Part shown: positions 13,644 through 14,993 of the stretch, piece after piece
Position numbering within the stretch: the stretch's first letter is position 1
How the letters are laid out: the number at the start of each line of letters is the position of its first letter
Origin: Actinomycetota bacterium
GTDB lineage: Bacteria > Actinomycetota > Actinomycetes > S36-B12 > UBA5976
DNA length: 14,993 nucleotides
NCBI GenBank assembly: GCA_947373075.1
Contig: CANBWF010000023.1
Coordinates: forward strand, 1-14,993
Direction of reading: 5' to 3'
The notes under the pieces: model-generated
Database searches by the model: none
The model's input: only the letters and a program-made list of their open reading frames with translations
Told to the model about the DNA's origin: nothing
Made by a program: the position numbers and the translations under genes

Positions 13644-14801
13644 ATGGCATTAAAAGGATCTACAAGTACATCTGAACCAGGAAATGATGGCCATTCGCAC
13701 ATCATGACCATCTCTCTTGATCGAAACGGCCTCAATCGGTCATTGCGTACCATCACACTCTGGCTCGGCATTGTTTCGATTGCGCTTTGGGTTTTCCGAA
13801 GTAACGGTAATTTTCTGTTCCTGATGCTCCTAGCCTGGCTGTTCTCAATTGCGATGGATCCACCTGTTGGCGCATTAGCCAAGCGAGGTTGGAAGCGCGG
13901 TAGTGCAACTGGTTTGGTGATGCTTGCTGTGGTTCTAGTTTTTGCTGGCTTCATTGCAATCTTTGGCAGTGTGTTTTTTAGTCAGTCTGTGCAATTCATT
14001 AACGCCCTACCTAGTGTGATTTCGGATGCCGTCAAATGGGGAAATGACACATTTAATTTGGACCTCAACTCACAAAATGTGATCAGTTCGCTAAATGTGA
14101 CTCCAGCTCAACTTGCTAGTTGGACATCTAACTTCTCTGGCGGAGTTGTTGGTTTCCTCACCTCAATTATTGGCGGGGTCTTCCAATTGATGACTGCCCT
14201 GCTATTTGCTTTCTACTTCTGCGCAGATGGACCAAGACTTCGTCGCGTAATCGGTTCCTGGCTCTCCCCTTCAGCACAAGAAATATTCGTAACTACTTGG
14301 GATTTAGCCGTGCAGAAAACAGGCGGCTTTGTAATGTCGAAAGTTATTTTGGCAACACTTTCCTTCACAGTCCATGCGATTTTCTTTGCAACTATCGGAG
14401 TCCCTTACTGGTTAGCCATGGCCCTGATTACTGGCCTAGTAAGTCAGTTCATTCCAACCATCGGCACCTACATCGCAATTATGATTCCGATGCTTGTGGC
14501 ATTCTTTAACCAACCGCTCGATGCACTTTGGGTGTTAATTTTCGCACTCCTATGGCAACAGGTTGAGAACTACGTACTAAGTCCAAGAATCAGTCAGATG
14601 ACAATGAATATCCATCCAGCAATCGCATTTGGCTCGGTAATCGTGTTCGCAAACCTGTTTGGCCCAATGGGCGCAGTAATTTCGATTCCACTAGCAGCTG
14701 TTTTAGTCGCAGCAGTCGATACATACGGTAACCGTTATGAATTGATTCCACAGTTACGTGAAACTGAGGCGTTAGAAGAATTAGAAACCGAGACGCTGTA
14801 A
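13644..14801 (+). CDS. AI-2E/PerM-family transporter
   Basis: Polytopic membrane protein of the AI-2E (PF01594, PerM/YdiK) family; members have been linked to autoinducer-2 export, sodium/proton exchange or unknown roles, so the substrate is open. The 385 residues show an N-terminal helix pair (about 39-75), a helix at about 88-112, a soluble loop (about 113-165), and C-terminal helices. Family marks are GLVSQFIPTIGTYIA and QQVENYVLSPRI followed by HPAIAFGSVIV and FGPMGAVISIPLAA. I choose the ATG at 13644; the frame runs further up to 13539 but that would read through the recO start region and add residues with no family match. ATG at 13704 is a shorter alternative. The 3' end overlaps era by 21 bp, tail to tail. 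Confidence 0.9.
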   Translation: MALKGSTSTSEPGNDGHSHIMTISLDRNGLNRSLRTITLWLGIVSIALWVFRSNGNFLFLMLLAWLFSIAMDPPVGALAKRGWKRGSATGLVMLAVVLVFAGFIAIFGSVFFSQSVQFINALPSVISDAVKWGNDTFNLDLNSQNVISSLNVTPAQLASWTSNFSGGVVGFLTSIIGGVFQLMTALLFAFYFCADGPRLRRVIGSWLSPSAQEIFVTTWDLAVQKTGGFVMSKVILATLSFTVHAIFFATIGVPYWLAMALITGLVSQFIPTIGTYIAIMIPMLVAFFNQPLDALWVLIFALLWQQVENYVLSPRISQMTMNIHPAIAFGSVIVFANLFGPMGAVISIPLAAVLVAAVDTYGNRYELIPQLRETEALEELETETL

Positions 14802-14993
14802 CTGCTTAGGGTCGCGCTGCCAATCTTTGGCAATCTTAACTCTTATATCTAGATGAACTTGAACACCTAACAATTTGCTGATGGATTCACGTGCGGTGAT
14901 GCCAACTTCCTTAAGTCGACTTCCGCCCTTGCCAATCACAATATGTTTTTGGCTCTCACGCTCAACATAAATGTGGACATAGACATCCATCAG
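14781..14993 (-). CDS. era: GTPase Era, C-terminal KH domain only (rest outside window)
   Basis: The last 70 codons of Era, the GTPase that binds the 3' end of 16S rRNA during 30S assembly. What is visible is the KH domain: VHIYVERESQKHIVIGKGGS with the GKGG RNA-binding loop, then LKEVGITARESISKLLGVQVHLDIRVK and a C-terminal KDWQRDPKQLQRLGF, close to the E. coli ending. The frame is open to the window edge and the GTPase domain must lie beyond it. Its stop TAA (14781-14783) is inside the AI-2E-type gene, a 21-bp convergent overlap. Confidence 0.95.
   Translation of the reverse strand: MMDVYVHIYVERESQKHIVIGKGGSRLKEVGITARESISKLLGVQVHLDIRVKIAKDWQRDPKQLQRLGF

Noticed and set aside
1..14993. Mobile element, prophage, CRISPR array or defence/toxin system
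   Set aside because: No transposase, integrase, terminal inverted repeats, regularly spaced repeats or toxin-like gene pairs were seen; all sizeable genes are metabolic, transport or core functions.

Overview
The window looks like chromosome from a streamlined, fairly low-GC member of the Actinomycetota. Lines I sampled by hand fall between about 38 and 58 % G+C, mostly 40-48 %. The evidence for this placement is the minus-strand order era - recO - uppS - glyS - dusB - dgt - dnaG - (small PH-like gene) - tRNA-Asn, which is an actinobacterial arrangement, together with a dimeric (one-chain) glycyl-tRNA synthetase, very short spacers, overlapping gene ends and starts that look leaderless. A freshwater acI/Nanopelagicales-type genome would fit, but the lineage is an inference. 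No mobile element, CRISPR array, phage gene or foreign-looking island is visible.

Left part (1-4478). The window opens inside an NCS1-type nucleobase permease (+). Converging on it is a two-gene ABC exporter (1049-2760, -), with the ATPase upstream of and translationally coupled to an ABC-2 permease. Divergent from the exporter is an unrecognised four-helix membrane protein with a large extracytoplasmic domain (2921-3733, +). It is followed by deoD, purine-nucleoside phosphorylase (3780-4478, +). The permease and deoD suggest nucleobase/nucleoside salvage.

Middle part (4495-11222). This is a tight minus-strand information-processing operon: an ABM-like small protein, then glyS, dusB, dgt, dnaG and a PH-like protein, joined by TGATG, ATGA and TTGA stop/start overlaps, ending at tRNA-Asn(GTT). 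A perfect 8-bp hairpin spans the deoD stop codon and the 3' end of the tRNA gene, where the two transcription units meet.

Right part (11296-14993). Two plus-strand transporter genes interrupt the minus-strand core: a ZIP-family metal transporter between uppS and the ABM/glyS unit, and an AI-2E/PerM-family membrane protein between recO and era. Both run tail-to-tail into the neighbouring core gene (uppS and era) with coding overlaps of 20 and 21 bp. The intergenic region upstream of the ZIP gene carries a 7-bp inverted repeat whose arms are 21 bp apart, beside a promoter that appears to make a leaderless message.

I did not find a convincing new multi-gene system. The observations most worth a second look are the operator-like repeat upstream of the ZIP gene, the repeated TANNNT-N6-start pattern, the hairpin shared by deoD and tRNA-Asn, and the unknown membrane protein divergent from the exporter.
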